Source: DYRB01 sp963709645 (GTDB lineage: Bacteria; Pseudomonadota; Gammaproteobacteria; Chromatiales; Chromatiaceae). From it: a stretch of 64,000 bases of DNA. The notes under the pieces were generated by a model. The model was not told the origin of the DNA. It did not search any database and saw only the letters and a program-made list of their open reading frames with translations. The DNA is taken from contig CAVPXP010000015.1 in assembly GCA_963709645.1 (NCBI GenBank), positions 62,001 to 126,000 on the forward strand, read 5' to 3'. The position numbers were made by a program, and so were the translations under genes. The stretch's first letter is position 1. Every line of letters begins with the position of its first letter. Below are positions 40,803-49,956 of the stretch, one piece after another.

Positions 40803-41400
40803 CTAGCCGTCCGCAGTCGGCTGTCCTGCAAGGACCTTGTCCAGCCCGCCCTGGGTCGCGGCATCGGCCCCACTTGCATAGGCCATCAGCGCCGGAAGCT
40901 GTGCGGCCAGGGCGCGGTCGACCAGCCCGGGCAGGATGCCATTGATGCGGGCGAAGAGCCCCTCCGGAAAGCCCAGGTAGGCCTCCTTGCGGTCGCGCTC
41001 GATGGCGCGAACGATGGCCAGGGCGACCGGCTCCGGGGCGTCCATGTGCATCATGCCGCGCTCGGCCATCGCGTCGACCACCGGCGGGTTCAGCCGGCGT
41101 CTTGACGGCCCGTGGGGAGACGTAGGTCACCCCCACGCCTGTCCCCGCCAACTCGCGCCGCAGGGCCTGGGAGAAGCCGCGCAGGGCGAACTTGCTCGCG
41201 CTGTAGGCGGCGAAGAGCGGATAGCCGATGCTGCCGAACATGGACCCCACGTTGACGATGCGCCCATGTCCCCGCTCGATCATCCCGGGTAGCACTGCCC
41301 GCGTAAGCTGCATGGGGGCCTCCAGGTTGACCTTGAGCAGGCGCGAGAGCATGCCGGGGTCCTCGTCCTGGTAGCGGCAGAAGTCGAGCAGTCTGTTGTG
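40803..41400 (-). pseudogene. Truncated and frameshifted short-chain dehydrogenase
   Basis: The readable part starts near LKVNLEAPMQLTRAVLPGMIERGHGRIVNVGSMFG and contains the SDR catalytic Tyr-Lys pair in YPLFAAYSASKFALRGF. After SPRAVKTP an extra base near 41097 shifts the frame, and the sequence continues NPPVVDAMAERGMMHMD and LAIVRAIERDRKEAYLGFPEGLFARIN to the stop at 40803. The N-terminal Rossmann segment with the GxxxGxG cofactor motif is absent; sequence beyond about 41400 is unrelated. The gene is therefore a 5'-deleted remnant. Confidence 0.82.
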
Positions 41401-42059
41401 TGAATACTCCGCAGAGCCGTTTCTGCATTGCCACATCTATTGCCGCTCTTGCTGGCGCCACCGCACACCGGGGCCGGCGTATCCTGCCCTACTGATCCGG
41501 GAACGAGATCCACGCGAAGAGCCTGATGGGCTACGGCTCGGGACACAACGCCTGATGGGCTGCGCCAACCCGCCGCTCGGTCCGATGGACTACCCCTGAA
41601 AGCACCACTGATGGGCAACCCCCTGTGATGGGCAACCTCCTGATGACCACGCCTGATGCGCAACGGGTCGTTGCCTCGCCTGATGGGCCGGGGTGGCAAG
41701 CCAACATCATCGAGCGCGCGCGGCCATCCACGCTTGGCCTTGAAGGGACCGCTGGGGGTGTGGACCACCGCCTCTTTATCCGGCAGGATCACACCCCTTT
41801 CCCCCGTCATATTCGGGTCGAGGGGGAGATGGCGCGACCCAGGGCGTGTAGGCCGCCAGCCGGCGGCGGCGGGAGGGACCTAGGACGCAAACAAGGCTCT
41901 GAGAGGCGCGTGCGAATCGTCGCGCTGTCTGAGAGTCCCAAGACCCCGCCCGCCCCCTCCACGGCGACGATTGGTTCCATGCTCATTCGATCCACCGCCC
42001 GGCGATTGCTATGCTGGGGGGAGGTCGAGAGTAGCAACGAACGTGGCAACGGATAGAAT
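41401..42059. other. Intergenic scar region, 659 bases
   Basis: Between the broken dehydrogenase and yceH. It holds the CTGATGGGC repeat cluster (41521-41690) and otherwise no convincing gene in either strand; open frames are short and without family resemblance. The loss of the dehydrogenase 5' end at its border suggests a deletion or rearrangement here. The yceH promoter should lie in the last 100 bases. Confidence 0.5.
41521..41690 (+). repeat. Degenerate cluster of CCTGATGGGC repeats
   Basis: The motif CCTGATGGGC or a close variant occurs at about 41522, 41551, 41582 (CCGATGGAC), 41607 (CTGATGGGCAAC), 41625 (TGATGGGCAAC), 41638 (CCTGATGACC), 41652 (CCTGATGCGCAAC) and 41678 (CCTGATGGGCC). 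Spacing is irregular (13-31 bases), so this is not a CRISPR and not a simple microsatellite. The motif often continues with AAC or TAC. Confidence 0.65.
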
Positions 42060-42764
42060 ATGACAGACAACAGCCCAGACACGCGTGACGACAACACACG
42101 GAATATACAGCTTACTGATGTGGAGTCTAGGATCTTGGCTTGCCTCATGGAGAAGCAGCGCACCACACCGGACCAGTACCCTCTGACCCTCAATGCCTTA
42201 GTCCTGGCCTGCAATCAGAAGACCAGCCGTGACCCGGTGATGACCCTGGAGGTCGGAGAGGTCGGGCACGTCGTCAACACCCTGCGCGACCGCAGCCTCG
42301 TCTACGCCAGCTTTGCCGGGCGCACCGAGCGCTACGACCACAAGATGGCATCGAGCTTTCACCTCGACCGCCAGGAGCAGGCGGTGCTCTGCACCCTGAT
42401 GCTGCGCGGGCCCCAAACCCTGGGAGAGCTGCGCATCAACACGGGGCGCATGGCCGAGTTTGCAGATCTGCCGGCGGTAGTGGAGGTGGTGCGGCATTTG
42501 GGGGAGCGGGAGGCTCCCCTCGTCACCCAACTCGCCCACCTGCCCGGCAAGCGAGAGGACCGCTTTGCGCACCTGCTGTGCGGTGAGCCACGCCAGGAGG
42601 CGCCTTCCCCGACCCCCATTTCAGGCCCGCGGACCAGCGCCACCGGCTCAGACCTGCGCGATGCCCGCATCGACGACCTGGAGGCACAGATCGCCGCCCT
42701 GCGCGCCGAGATGGAAGCTCTATGGGCGCTAACCGGGCTCGCCGACCGACGCCCCGGGGACTGA
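42060..42764 (+). CDS. yceH: YceH family protein (DUF480/UPF0502)
   Basis: The 234-residue product matches the YceH family: LTDVESRILACLMEKQRTTPDQYPLTLNALVLACNQKTSRDPVM is the conserved first winged-helix segment, and ERYDHKMASSFHLDRQEQAVLCTLMLRGPQTLGELR begins the second. A Gln/Ala-rich coiled coil (DLEAQIAALRAEMEALWAL) forms the tail. The fold suggests a DNA-binding or protein-binding role, which is not defined. ATG 42060 is the only sensible start. It converges with ppdK. Confidence 0.93.
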   Translation: MTDNSPDTRDDNTRNIQLTDVESRILACLMEKQRTTPDQYPLTLNALVLACNQKTSRDPVMTLEVGEVGHVVNTLRDRSLVYASFAGRTERYDHKMASSFHLDRQEQAVLCTLMLRGPQTLGELRINTGRMAEFADLPAVVEVVRHLGEREAPLVTQLAHLPGKREDRFAHLLCGEPRQEAPSPTPISGPRTSATGSDLRDARIDDLEAQIAALRAEMEALWALTGLADRRPGD

Positions 42765-42799
42765 CCTAAGCCCAGGGGCCACAGCCATCGAACCGGAAA

Positions 42800-42845
42800 C
42801 GAAAAAGGGGCCAAGGCTAACACCCCGACCCCTTGTAAAGGCCCC
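42800..42845 (-). terminator. Rho-independent terminator of ppdK
   Basis: On the minus strand GGGGCC (42845-42840) pairs with GGCCCC (42812-42807), and the second arm is followed by TTTTTCG. An alternative inner stem AAGGGG/CCCCTT also runs into the T stretch. The position, 50-95 bases past the ppdK stop, suits termination of that gene. Confidence 0.65.
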
Positions 42846-42895
42846 GGAGGGCCCGGTCGCGCTGGGGCATCCCTGCCCCCTTTGTAGAAGCCTTG

Positions 42896-45670
42896 TCAGC
42901 CCTTGGCGTTAAGTGCCGCGTGGGCGGCCGCGAGCCGTGCCACGGGGACACGAGGCGCGGAGCAGGAGACGTAGTCGAGCCCGGCATCCTGGCAGAAGGC
43001 GATGGACTCCGGGTGGCCGCCGTGCTCACCGCAGATGCCCACATGGAGCCCAGGCTTGACCGACCGACCCCAATCGACGGCGAGCTTCATGAGCTTACCC
43101 ACCCCCTTCACGTCGAGCACGTCGAAGGGGTTGTCCGCCAGGATGCCGATTTGGTTGTAGAGCGGCAGGAACTTGTTCTCCGCGTCCTCGCGGGAGAAGG
43201 AGAACACCGCCTGTGTCAGGTCGTTGGTCCCGAAGGAGAAGAACTCCGCCTCCTCCGCCAGGGACTCGGCCCGCATACAGGCCCGCACCACCTCGATCAT
43301 GGTGCCGAACTTGAAGGCAACGGGCCGGCCGTACTTGGCCTCGACCTCGGCGTGAATCTGGTCGACCATGACCTTGACCCGGCGCAACTCTTCCGCGGTA
43401 CAGACCTGGGGGACCTTGATCTGCGGGAAGACGGCGATGCCTTTCTTGGCGCTCTCCGCCGCCGCCTCGAGGATGGCCCGGATCTGCATCCGGTAGATCT
43501 CGGGGAAGGTGATGCCTAAGCGCACCCCGCGGTGACCCAGCATGGGGTTGGTCTCGTACAGGGCGCGCACCTTGCGCAGCATCGCCTCCTTCTTGGCGAT
43601 GGCCTCCTCCACCGTGGCCGGGTCGATCTGCCGGCGCAGGCCGTCGATCTCGGCGCGGGTCGTCTCTGCGGCATGGATCAGGGACATGGCCCCAGCCAGC
43701 ACCGTCATGCCCCGGGTCACGTTGGCCAGGTCGCGCAGGTCGGCGATCTCGCGCTCCAGCGTCTGCTCGGCGGGCAGGAACTCGTGGATCGGCGGGTCGA
43801 GCAGGCGGATGGTCACCGGGTGGGGGGCCATGACCTCGAACAGACCCTGGAAGTCCGCCCGCTGCAGCGGCAGCAAGCGCTCCAGGGCCTCCTCGCGGGC
43901 CTCCGGGGTCTCGGCGACGATCATCTCGATGACGATGGGCAGGCGATCCACGTCGTTGAACATGCGCTCGGTGCGCGCGAGGCCGATGCCCACGGCGCCG
44001 TACTTCAGGGCCCGCAGGGCGTCATCCGGGGTGTCAGCATTGGCCATGACCTTGAGGATTGCGACCTCGTCGGCCCAGGCCAGCAGCGTCCCTAGTTCGA
44101 AGGAGAACTCCGGCTCGACGGTGGGAATCTGACCCAGATAGACCCGACCACTGGTGCCGTCGATGGTGATGACATCGCCCTCGCGGAAGCTGCTGTCACC
44201 GACATAGGCGACGCGCCGACCCACGTCCACGCTGATCCCCTCGGCCCCGGCCACACAGGGCTTGCCCATGCCGCGGGCGACCACGGCGGCGTGGGAGGTC
44301 TTGCCGCCGCGGGAAGTCAGGATGCCCTTGGAGGCGAAGAAGCCGTGGATGTCCTCTGGCTTGGTCTCCTCGCGCACCAGAATCACGTTGAGCGCAAGGT
44401 CTTGCCCCATGTGCTCGGCGCGGTCGGCGTCGAACACGGCGATGCCTGACGCCGCCCCTGGGGAGGCGGCTAGGCCGGTGGCCACTGGAACGGCCTTGAC
44501 CTTGGGGTCAAGGTGGGGGAAGAGCATCTGCTCCAGCAGGTCGGGCTTGATGCGCAGCAGGGCCTGCTCCTTGGAGATCAGCCCCTCGCTGACCATCTCC
44601 ACGGAGGTGCGCACCATGGCGTTGGCATTCATCTTGCCGTTGCGGGTCTGCAAAGCGTAAAGCTGCCCGCGCTCGATGGTGAACTCGAAGTCCTGGATCT
44701 CGCAGTAGTGGGTCTCGAGCCTCCGGCGCAGTTCCTCGATCTGCCGGCCCATCTCCGGCATCTCGTCGCCCAGGCGGTCGATGGCCTTGGGGGTGCGGAT
44801 GCCGGCGACCACATCCTCGCCCTGGGCGTTGACCAGGTACTCGCCGTAGAGTTTGTTCTCGCCGGTAGCGGGGTTGCGGGTGAAGGCCACGCCGGTGCCG
44901 GAGTCGTCGCCGCGGTTGCCGAAGACCATGGTCACCACGTTGACCGCGGTCCCGTTGGCCATGTCCGGGGTGATCTTGAACTGGCGGCGGTAGTCCACCG
45001 CGCGCTTGCCGCCCCAGGAGTTGAAGACCGCCTTGATGGCGATCTCGAGCTGCTCGTAAGGGTTCATGGGGAAGGGCCGACCGGTGTACTCCTCGACAAC
45101 CTTGAGGAAGCGTTCGCTGATGTCCTGGAGGTCGGTGGCGGAGAGCCCCACGTCCGTGGTGACGTGCGCCTTGTCCTTGACCAGCTCGAACTGCTGGTCG
45201 AAGAGATGGTCCGGCACGCCGAGGGCCACCTTGCCGAAGAGCTGAATGAAGCGGCGGTAGGCGTCGTAGCCGAAGCGAGGGTCACCGGTGTGGCGGATCT
45301 CGCCCTGCAGGGTCTCGCCGTTGAGGCCGAGGTTGAGGATGGTGTCCATCATGCCCGGCATCGACATGGCTGAGCCGGAGCGCACCGAAACCAGCAGCGG
45401 GTTGTCGGGGTTGCCGAAGCCCTTGCCGGTCTTGGCCTCCAGGGCCTTCATTTGGTCGTGGACCTGGTCCAAGACGCCCTCCGGCAGGGCGTTCTTGTCC
45501 AGATAGGCCAGGCAGGCCACGGTCGAGATAACGAACCCGGGCGGGACATTGAGCCCGATCTGGGTCATCTCGCACAGGTTGGCGCCCTTGCCGCCTAGGA
45601 GCTTCTTGTCCTTTCCGTCACCTTCTTCGAACGAAAACACATACTTAGGAACGTTGTTCGCAGTTTCCAT
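42896..45670 (-). CDS. ppdK: Pyruvate, phosphate dikinase
   Basis: PPDK interconverts pyruvate + ATP + Pi with PEP + AMP + PPi. The 924-residue product starts at ATG 45668-45670 (METANNVPKYVFSFEEGDG), after AGAAGG. It has the N-terminal nucleotide-binding domain (LLGGKGANLCEMTQIGLNVPPGFVI), the phospho-histidine domain with GGKTSHAAVVARGMGKP, and the PEP/pyruvate barrel domain with LGHRGVRLGITFPEIY and the C-terminal GICGEHGGHPESI, which holds the catalytic Cys. Length and motifs are complete. It is divergent from valS. With pyk elsewhere in the window it suggests reversible PEP metabolism using pyrophosphate. Confidence 0.97.
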   Translation of the reverse strand: METANNVPKYVFSFEEGDGKDKKLLGGKGANLCEMTQIGLNVPPGFVISTVACLAYLDKNALPEGVLDQVHDQMKALEAKTGKGFGNPDNPLLVSVRSGSAMSMPGMMDTILNLGLNGETLQGEIRHTGDPRFGYDAYRRFIQLFGKVALGVPDHLFDQQFELVKDKAHVTTDVGLSATDLQDISERFLKVVEEYTGRPFPMNPYEQLEIAIKAVFNSWGGKRAVDYRRQFKITPDMANGTAVNVVTMVFGNRGDDSGTGVAFTRNPATGENKLYGEYLVNAQGEDVVAGIRTPKAIDRLGDEMPEMGRQIEELRRRLETHYCEIQDFEFTIERGQLYALQTRNGKMNANAMVRTSVEMVSEGLISKEQALLRIKPDLLEQMLFPHLDPKVKAVPVATGLAASPGAASGIAVFDADRAEHMGQDLALNVILVREETKPEDIHGFFASKGILTSRGGKTSHAAVVARGMGKPCVAGAEGISVDVGRRVAYVGDSSFREGDVITIDGTSGRVYLGQIPTVEPEFSFELGTLLAWADEVAILKVMANADTPDDALRALKYGAVGIGLARTERMFNDVDRLPIVIEMIVAETPEAREEALERLLPLQRADFQGLFEVMAPHPVTIRLLDPPIHEFLPAEQTLEREIADLRDLANVTRGMTVLAGAMSLIHAAETTRAEIDGLRRQIDPATVEEAIAKKEAMLRKVRALYETNPMLGHRGVRLGITFPEIYRMQIRAILEAAAESAKKGIAVFPQIKVPQVCTAEELRRVKVMVDQIHAEVEAKYGRPVAFKFGTMIEVVRACMRAESLAEEAEFFSFGTNDLTQAVFSFSREDAENKFLPLYNQIGILADNPFDVLDVKGVGKLMKLAVDWGRSVKPGLHVGICGEHGGHPESIAFCQDAGLDYVSCSAPRVPVARLAAAHAALNAKG

Positions 45671-45893
45671 AGAACCTTCTGAATACCTCTTTCGTCTCTG
45701 AATCACGATCGCCCTCGGGCCGGCTCCACCGCCTCACGGCGCCCTTTCCAACCCGTTTTGAATCGAGCGCGCAGCTTTGCACGGGACGCGGCACGATACA
45801 AGGCATGGGCATTGCCCCAGCTCAGGTTCCCCGCAATTGATCCGGTATACTGACTCGATTTTTCCCCTCCGACCCCACGAGCCTGATACCGCC

Positions 45894-48740
45894 ATGCTGG
45901 ACAAGAACTACGAGCCCCAGACCCTGGAGCAAACCTGGTACCAAACCTGGGAGTCGCGCGGCTACTTCGCACCCGCCCAGACCGATGGCGGAGCGACCGA
46001 TGGAGCCAGTCCCTACTGCATCATGATCCCGCCGCCGAACGTGACGGGCAGCCTCCACATGGGCCACGGATTCAACAACACCGTGATGGACGCGCTCATC
46101 CGCTACCGGCGCATGAAGGGGGACAACACGCTCTGGCAGGCGGGCACGGACCACGCCGGGATCGCCACTCAGATGGTGGTGGAGCGCCAGCTCGGCGCCC
46201 AAGGCAGGACGCGCCACGACCTCGGCCGTGACGGCTTTATCGAAAGGGTCTGGGAGTGGAAGGCCGAGTCCGGCGGCACCATCACCCGGCAGCTGCGCCG
46301 ACTCGGCTCATCCCTGGATTGGGCGCACGAGCGCTTCACCATGGACGAGGGGCTCTCGGCGGCGGTTCGCGAGGTCTTCGTCCGCCTGCACGAGGAGGGG
46401 CTCATCTACCGCGGCAAGCGCCTGGTCAACTGGGACCCGGTCCTGCACACCGCCGTCTCCGACCTGGAGGTGCTCTCCGAGGAAGAGTCCGGCTTCATGT
46501 GGGAGATGCGCTACCCGCTGACCAATGGGACTGGACACATGGTGGTCGCCACCACCCGTCCGGAAACCATGCTGGGCGACTGTGCCGTTGCCGTGAATCC
46601 GGAAGACCGGCGCTATCGGCACCTGATCGGGGAGCTCTGCGAGCTGCCGCTGACCGGGCGGCGCATCCCCATCATCGCCGACGAGCACGCCGACCCCGAG
46701 TTCGGCACCGGCTGCGTCAAGATCACCCCGGCCCACGACTTCAACGACCACGAGGTCTGGCTGCGCCACCGCGACGAGACGGCCATCGCCGATCAGCCCC
46801 ATGGCGGACTGATCAACATCTTTACCCCGAACGCCGCCATCCGCGCCAATGCTCATGAGGAGGCCTGCCTCATCCCCGCTGCTTACATTGGGCTCGACCG
46901 CTTCGAGGCGCGCAAACGCATCGTCGCGGATCTGGAGTCCCGGGGGCTCCTGGCTTCGGTCAAGGAGCACCGCCTCCAGCAGCCTCGCGGCGACCGCTCC
47001 GGCGCCCTCATCGAACCCTACCTCACGGATCAGTGGTATGTGCGGATTGCCCCCCTCGCCGCGCCGGCCATCGCCGCCGTGGAGGAAGGCCGCATCCGAT
47101 TCATTCCAGACAACTGGAAGAACACCTACTACGACTGGATGCGCAACATCCAGGACTGGTGTATCTCCCGCCAGATCTGGTGGGGACACCGCATCCCGGC
47201 CTGGTACGACGCCGAGGGGAACCTGTATGTCGGACGCTCGGAGGCGGAGGTTCGGGCCCGCCACGGCCTGCCACTCGAGCTCGCGCTGGAGCAAGACCCC
47301 GATGTGCTTGACACCTGGTTCAGCTCCGCACTCTGGCCCTTCAGTACTCTTGGCTGGCCGGAGGACACCCAACGCCTGCGGGCCTTCTACCCCTCCGCGG
47401 TCTTGGTCACGGGCTTCGATATCATCTTCTTCTGGGTCGCCCGGATGATCATGATGGGCCTCAAGTTCATGGGCGACGTGCCCTTTCGGGACGTCTACAT
47501 CCACGGCCTGGTGCGCGATGCCAACGGCGACAAGATGTCCAAGTCCAAGGGCAACGTGCTTGACCCCATCGATCTCATCGACGGCATCGGGCTGGAGGAC
47601 CTGGTGGCCAAGCGCACCCAGGGGATGATGCAGCCGTACCTCGCGGAGAAGATCGCCAAGCAGACCCGCAAGGACTTTCCCAACGGCATCCCTGCCTTCG
47701 GCACCGATGCGCTCCGCTTCACCTTCGCCGCGCTGGCCACCACAGGACGGGACATCAAATTCGACCTCGGGCGTATCGAAGGCTACCGCAACTTCTGCAA
47801 CAAGCTGTGGAACGCCTCCCGCTATGTGCTGATGAACACCGAGGACCAGGACTGCGGGGCGGAGCCAGACGCGGAGATGGAGTTCTCTGCCGCTGACCGT
47901 TGGATCACAGTTCGCTTGCACCTTGCGACGAGCAGCATCGAGACAGCGTTGGAAGCTTATCGCTTCGACCTTGCTGCCCAAGCCATCTATGAGTTTTCTT
48001 GGAGCGAGTTCTGCGACTGGTACCTGGAACTGGCTAAACCGGTGCTCACGAGCGAAAGCGCCTCGGATGCCGCCAAGCGCGGCACCCGCCGCACCCTTGT
48101 CCAGACCCTGGAGACGCTGCTGCGCCTCGCCCACCCCATCATGCCCTTCATCACCGAGGAGATTTGGCAGAAGGTGGCGCCGCTCGCGGGTGTCGGCGGG
48201 GAGACCATCATGCTCGCTCCCTACCCGAAGGTAACCGACCCGACCATCGCGGATACAAAGGCATGGTCGCAAATCGAGTGGATCCAGCAGTTCGTCCTCG
48301 GGGTCCGGCGGATCAAGGGCGAGATGAACATCCCCCCCTCGAAGCCCCTGCCGGTCTTGCTCGCCAACACCTCGGAGCAGGACCGCGCCTGGCTCGCCGA
48401 CAGCCGGCCCTACCTCGACTTCCTCGCCCGCACCGAGTCCGTGACGGTGCTGGAGCCAGGTCAGGAGCCCCCGGAGTCGGCGCTGGCCCTGGTCGGTGAG
48501 ATGCAGGTCTTGATCCCCATGGCCGGCCTGATCGACAAAGAGGCCGAGCTCAAGCGCCTGGACAAGGAGATCACCCGCCTGGAGGGCGACGCGGCACGAA
48601 CCCAGGCCAAGCTCGGCAACCCAAGCTTCGTGGACAAGGCCCCGGCCGCCGTGGTGGACAAAGAGCGCGAGCGCATGGCCGAGAGCCGCGCCGCCATCGA
48701 AAAGCTCTGCGTGCAGAGAGCCAAGATTCAGACGCTTTGA
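45894..48740 (+). CDS. valS: Valyl-tRNA synthetase
   Basis: The 948-residue class Ia synthetase charges tRNA-Val. It contains PPPNVTGSLHMGHG (HIGH motif as HMGH), the editing domain around TTRPETMLGDCAVAV and DEHADPEFGTGCVKITPAHD, LDTWFSSALWPFSTLGW, the DKMSKSKGNVLDP motif, the anticodon-binding domain, and a C-terminal coiled coil (KEAELKRLDKEITRLEGDAART). The start ATG 45894 (MLDKNYEPQTLEQTWY) is standard; the in-frame extension to 45777 is not conserved. A TATACT box at 45846-45851 is a possible -10 element. Confidence 0.97.
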   Translation: MLDKNYEPQTLEQTWYQTWESRGYFAPAQTDGGATDGASPYCIMIPPPNVTGSLHMGHGFNNTVMDALIRYRRMKGDNTLWQAGTDHAGIATQMVVERQLGAQGRTRHDLGRDGFIERVWEWKAESGGTITRQLRRLGSSLDWAHERFTMDEGLSAAVREVFVRLHEEGLIYRGKRLVNWDPVLHTAVSDLEVLSEEESGFMWEMRYPLTNGTGHMVVATTRPETMLGDCAVAVNPEDRRYRHLIGELCELPLTGRRIPIIADEHADPEFGTGCVKITPAHDFNDHEVWLRHRDETAIADQPHGGLINIFTPNAAIRANAHEEACLIPAAYIGLDRFEARKRIVADLESRGLLASVKEHRLQQPRGDRSGALIEPYLTDQWYVRIAPLAAPAIAAVEEGRIRFIPDNWKNTYYDWMRNIQDWCISRQIWWGHRIPAWYDAEGNLYVGRSEAEVRARHGLPLELALEQDPDVLDTWFSSALWPFSTLGWPEDTQRLRAFYPSAVLVTGFDIIFFWVARMIMMGLKFMGDVPFRDVYIHGLVRDANGDKMSKSKGNVLDPIDLIDGIGLEDLVAKRTQGMMQPYLAEKIAKQTRKDFPNGIPAFGTDALRFTFAALATTGRDIKFDLGRIEGYRNFCNKLWNASRYVLMNTEDQDCGAEPDAEMEFSAADRWITVRLHLATSSIETALEAYRFDLAAQAIYEFSWSEFCDWYLELAKPVLTSESASDAAKRGTRRTLVQTLETLLRLAHPIMPFITEEIWQKVAPLAGVGGETIMLAPYPKVTDPTIADTKAWSQIEWIQQFVLGVRRIKGEMNIPPSKPLPVLLANTSEQDRAWLADSRPYLDFLARTESVTVLEPGQEPPESALALVGEMQVLIPMAGLIDKEAELKRLDKEITRLEGDAARTQAKLGNPSFVDKAPAAVVDKERERMAESRAAIEKLCVQRAKIQTL

Positions 48741-49481
48741 TCCACACCTGGGTACAGGGGCAGGGTCAATCGGTGCCTGGTGCCCCAAGGCATCGTAGAA
48801 GCCTTGGATGGGGCCCGGCTGCGCGGGGAAATCGGCGCCGTTTTCTGCCCGAGCATCCATACCCCATGCGGCTCAGCATCGTCGGGAAAGATATCCCGAG
48901 CCGAGCGGCCTCCCAGGCATTCTGAGCAATAGGCATCATTGTTGGCGTCGATTCGCTGTCGTCTGACCCTGTTCGCCGGGTATTGAGTTCAGCCGCGCCG
49001 GCGCATGCGCGAAGCGGCGTGGAGTCTTCAACCCCGCCTCGCGCCACCTATCCGGGGCGCAAGCTGGATACAAGTGGATGGGCAATAGTCCTGGCAGTCC
49101 TGGCATCGGCCCCGCCCCTGTTTGTCCTAAGGCGATTGCCGAAGAATCATGTACCAGATGGCGCCGGATTTACGTCCGCCTTCAAGGAGTACCGGCAGGA
49201 GCATAGCAGCGCTATGTGACTGCTGGCGCGACAAAGAATGCGGGCGCAAAGACAAGCTAGCTGATACATGATTTGACAGAAATCGCCTAAGTTCGGCGGC
49301 TAGCTGCGGAGCCTAATCGTCCCTTCGAGGTCTTATCATGTCCCACACCAAGGCCTTCTCCCTGCTGATGCTCGCACTGCCGATCCCTCCCCCGACATCA
49401 AGGCAGCGCCCCGCCGGGGACCCCTGAGCAGGACGGGTATCGAGTACAGCAGAATCACAAATATGAGATTGGAGGATCGAC
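48741..49481. other. Intergenic stretch, 741 bases, no recognisable gene
   Basis: Between valS and iorA. Short open frames exist (for example 48983-49219 on the plus strand, with one hydrophobic run WAIVLAVLASAPPLFVL), but none resembles a known family and none has a good ribosome-binding site. The last 150 bases are less GC-rich and should carry the iorA promoter. I see no tRNA or terminator that I can support. Confidence 0.45.
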
Positions 49482-49955
49482 ATGGTACGACTCAGCGTTA
49501 ACGGTGAAAGCCGTGAACTCGACATGGACCCCACCACCCCCTTGTTATGGGCGCTGCGCGACGGGCTGAACCTCACCGGCACCAAATACAGCTGTGGCAT
49601 AGCGGTATGCGGCGCCTGTCTGGTGCTGGTGGAGGGCAAGCCGGTGCACAGCTGCATCACCCCCCTGTCCACCGTGGCGAACAAACAGGTCACCACTATC
49701 GAAGGGTTGTCGCCAGACCGTTCCCATCCGGTGCAACAGGCATGGATCGAAGAGGAAGTGCCCCAGTGCGGTTACTGCCAGTCCGGCCAGATCCTGGCGG
49801 CCAGCGCCTTACTGCAGCAACATCCACAACCCACGGATGCGGATATCGACGAAGCCATGCAGGGCGTGTTGTGTCGTTGTGGCACCTACCCGCGCATCCG
49901 CAAGGCGATCAAGCGGGCCGCCCTGCTCGCCGGCGCAAAGAGACAGGAGGGCTGA
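49482..49955 (+). CDS. iorA: Isoquinoline 1-oxidoreductase-type 2Fe-2S subunit
   Basis: The small iron-sulfur subunit of a molybdenum hydroxylase. The 157-residue protein has the plant-type 2Fe-2S set in SCGIAVCGACLVLVEGKPVHSC (four cysteines) and the second cluster in CGYCQSGQILAASALL plus GVLCRCGTYPRIRKAI, as in xanthine oxidase-family small subunits. It passes electrons from the molybdenum site in the large subunit. It overlaps nothing and is followed after one base by iorB, so they are cotranscribed. The substrate may be an N-heterocycle or an aldehyde. Confidence 0.88.
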   Translation: MVRLSVNGESRELDMDPTTPLLWALRDGLNLTGTKYSCGIAVCGACLVLVEGKPVHSCITPLSTVANKQVTTIEGLSPDRSHPVQQAWIEEEVPQCGYCQSGQILAASALLQQHPQPTDADIDEAMQGVLCRCGTYPRIRKAIKRAALLAGAKRQEG

Positions 49956-49956
49956 C

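Noticed and set aside
41521..41690. CRISPR array
   Set aside because: The repeat unit is only about ten bases, spacing is irregular, and there are no cas genes or constant-length spacers.
46308..48860. An 850-residue open frame antisense to valS
   Set aside because: It lies entirely opposite the conserved valS frame, is rich in Gly/Arg/His/Leu as expected from a GC-rich antisense shadow, and has no family resemblance.
48983..49219. A 78-residue plus-strand frame with one hydrophobic run
   Set aside because: No ribosome-binding site, no family resemblance and low-information ends; not enough to call a gene.
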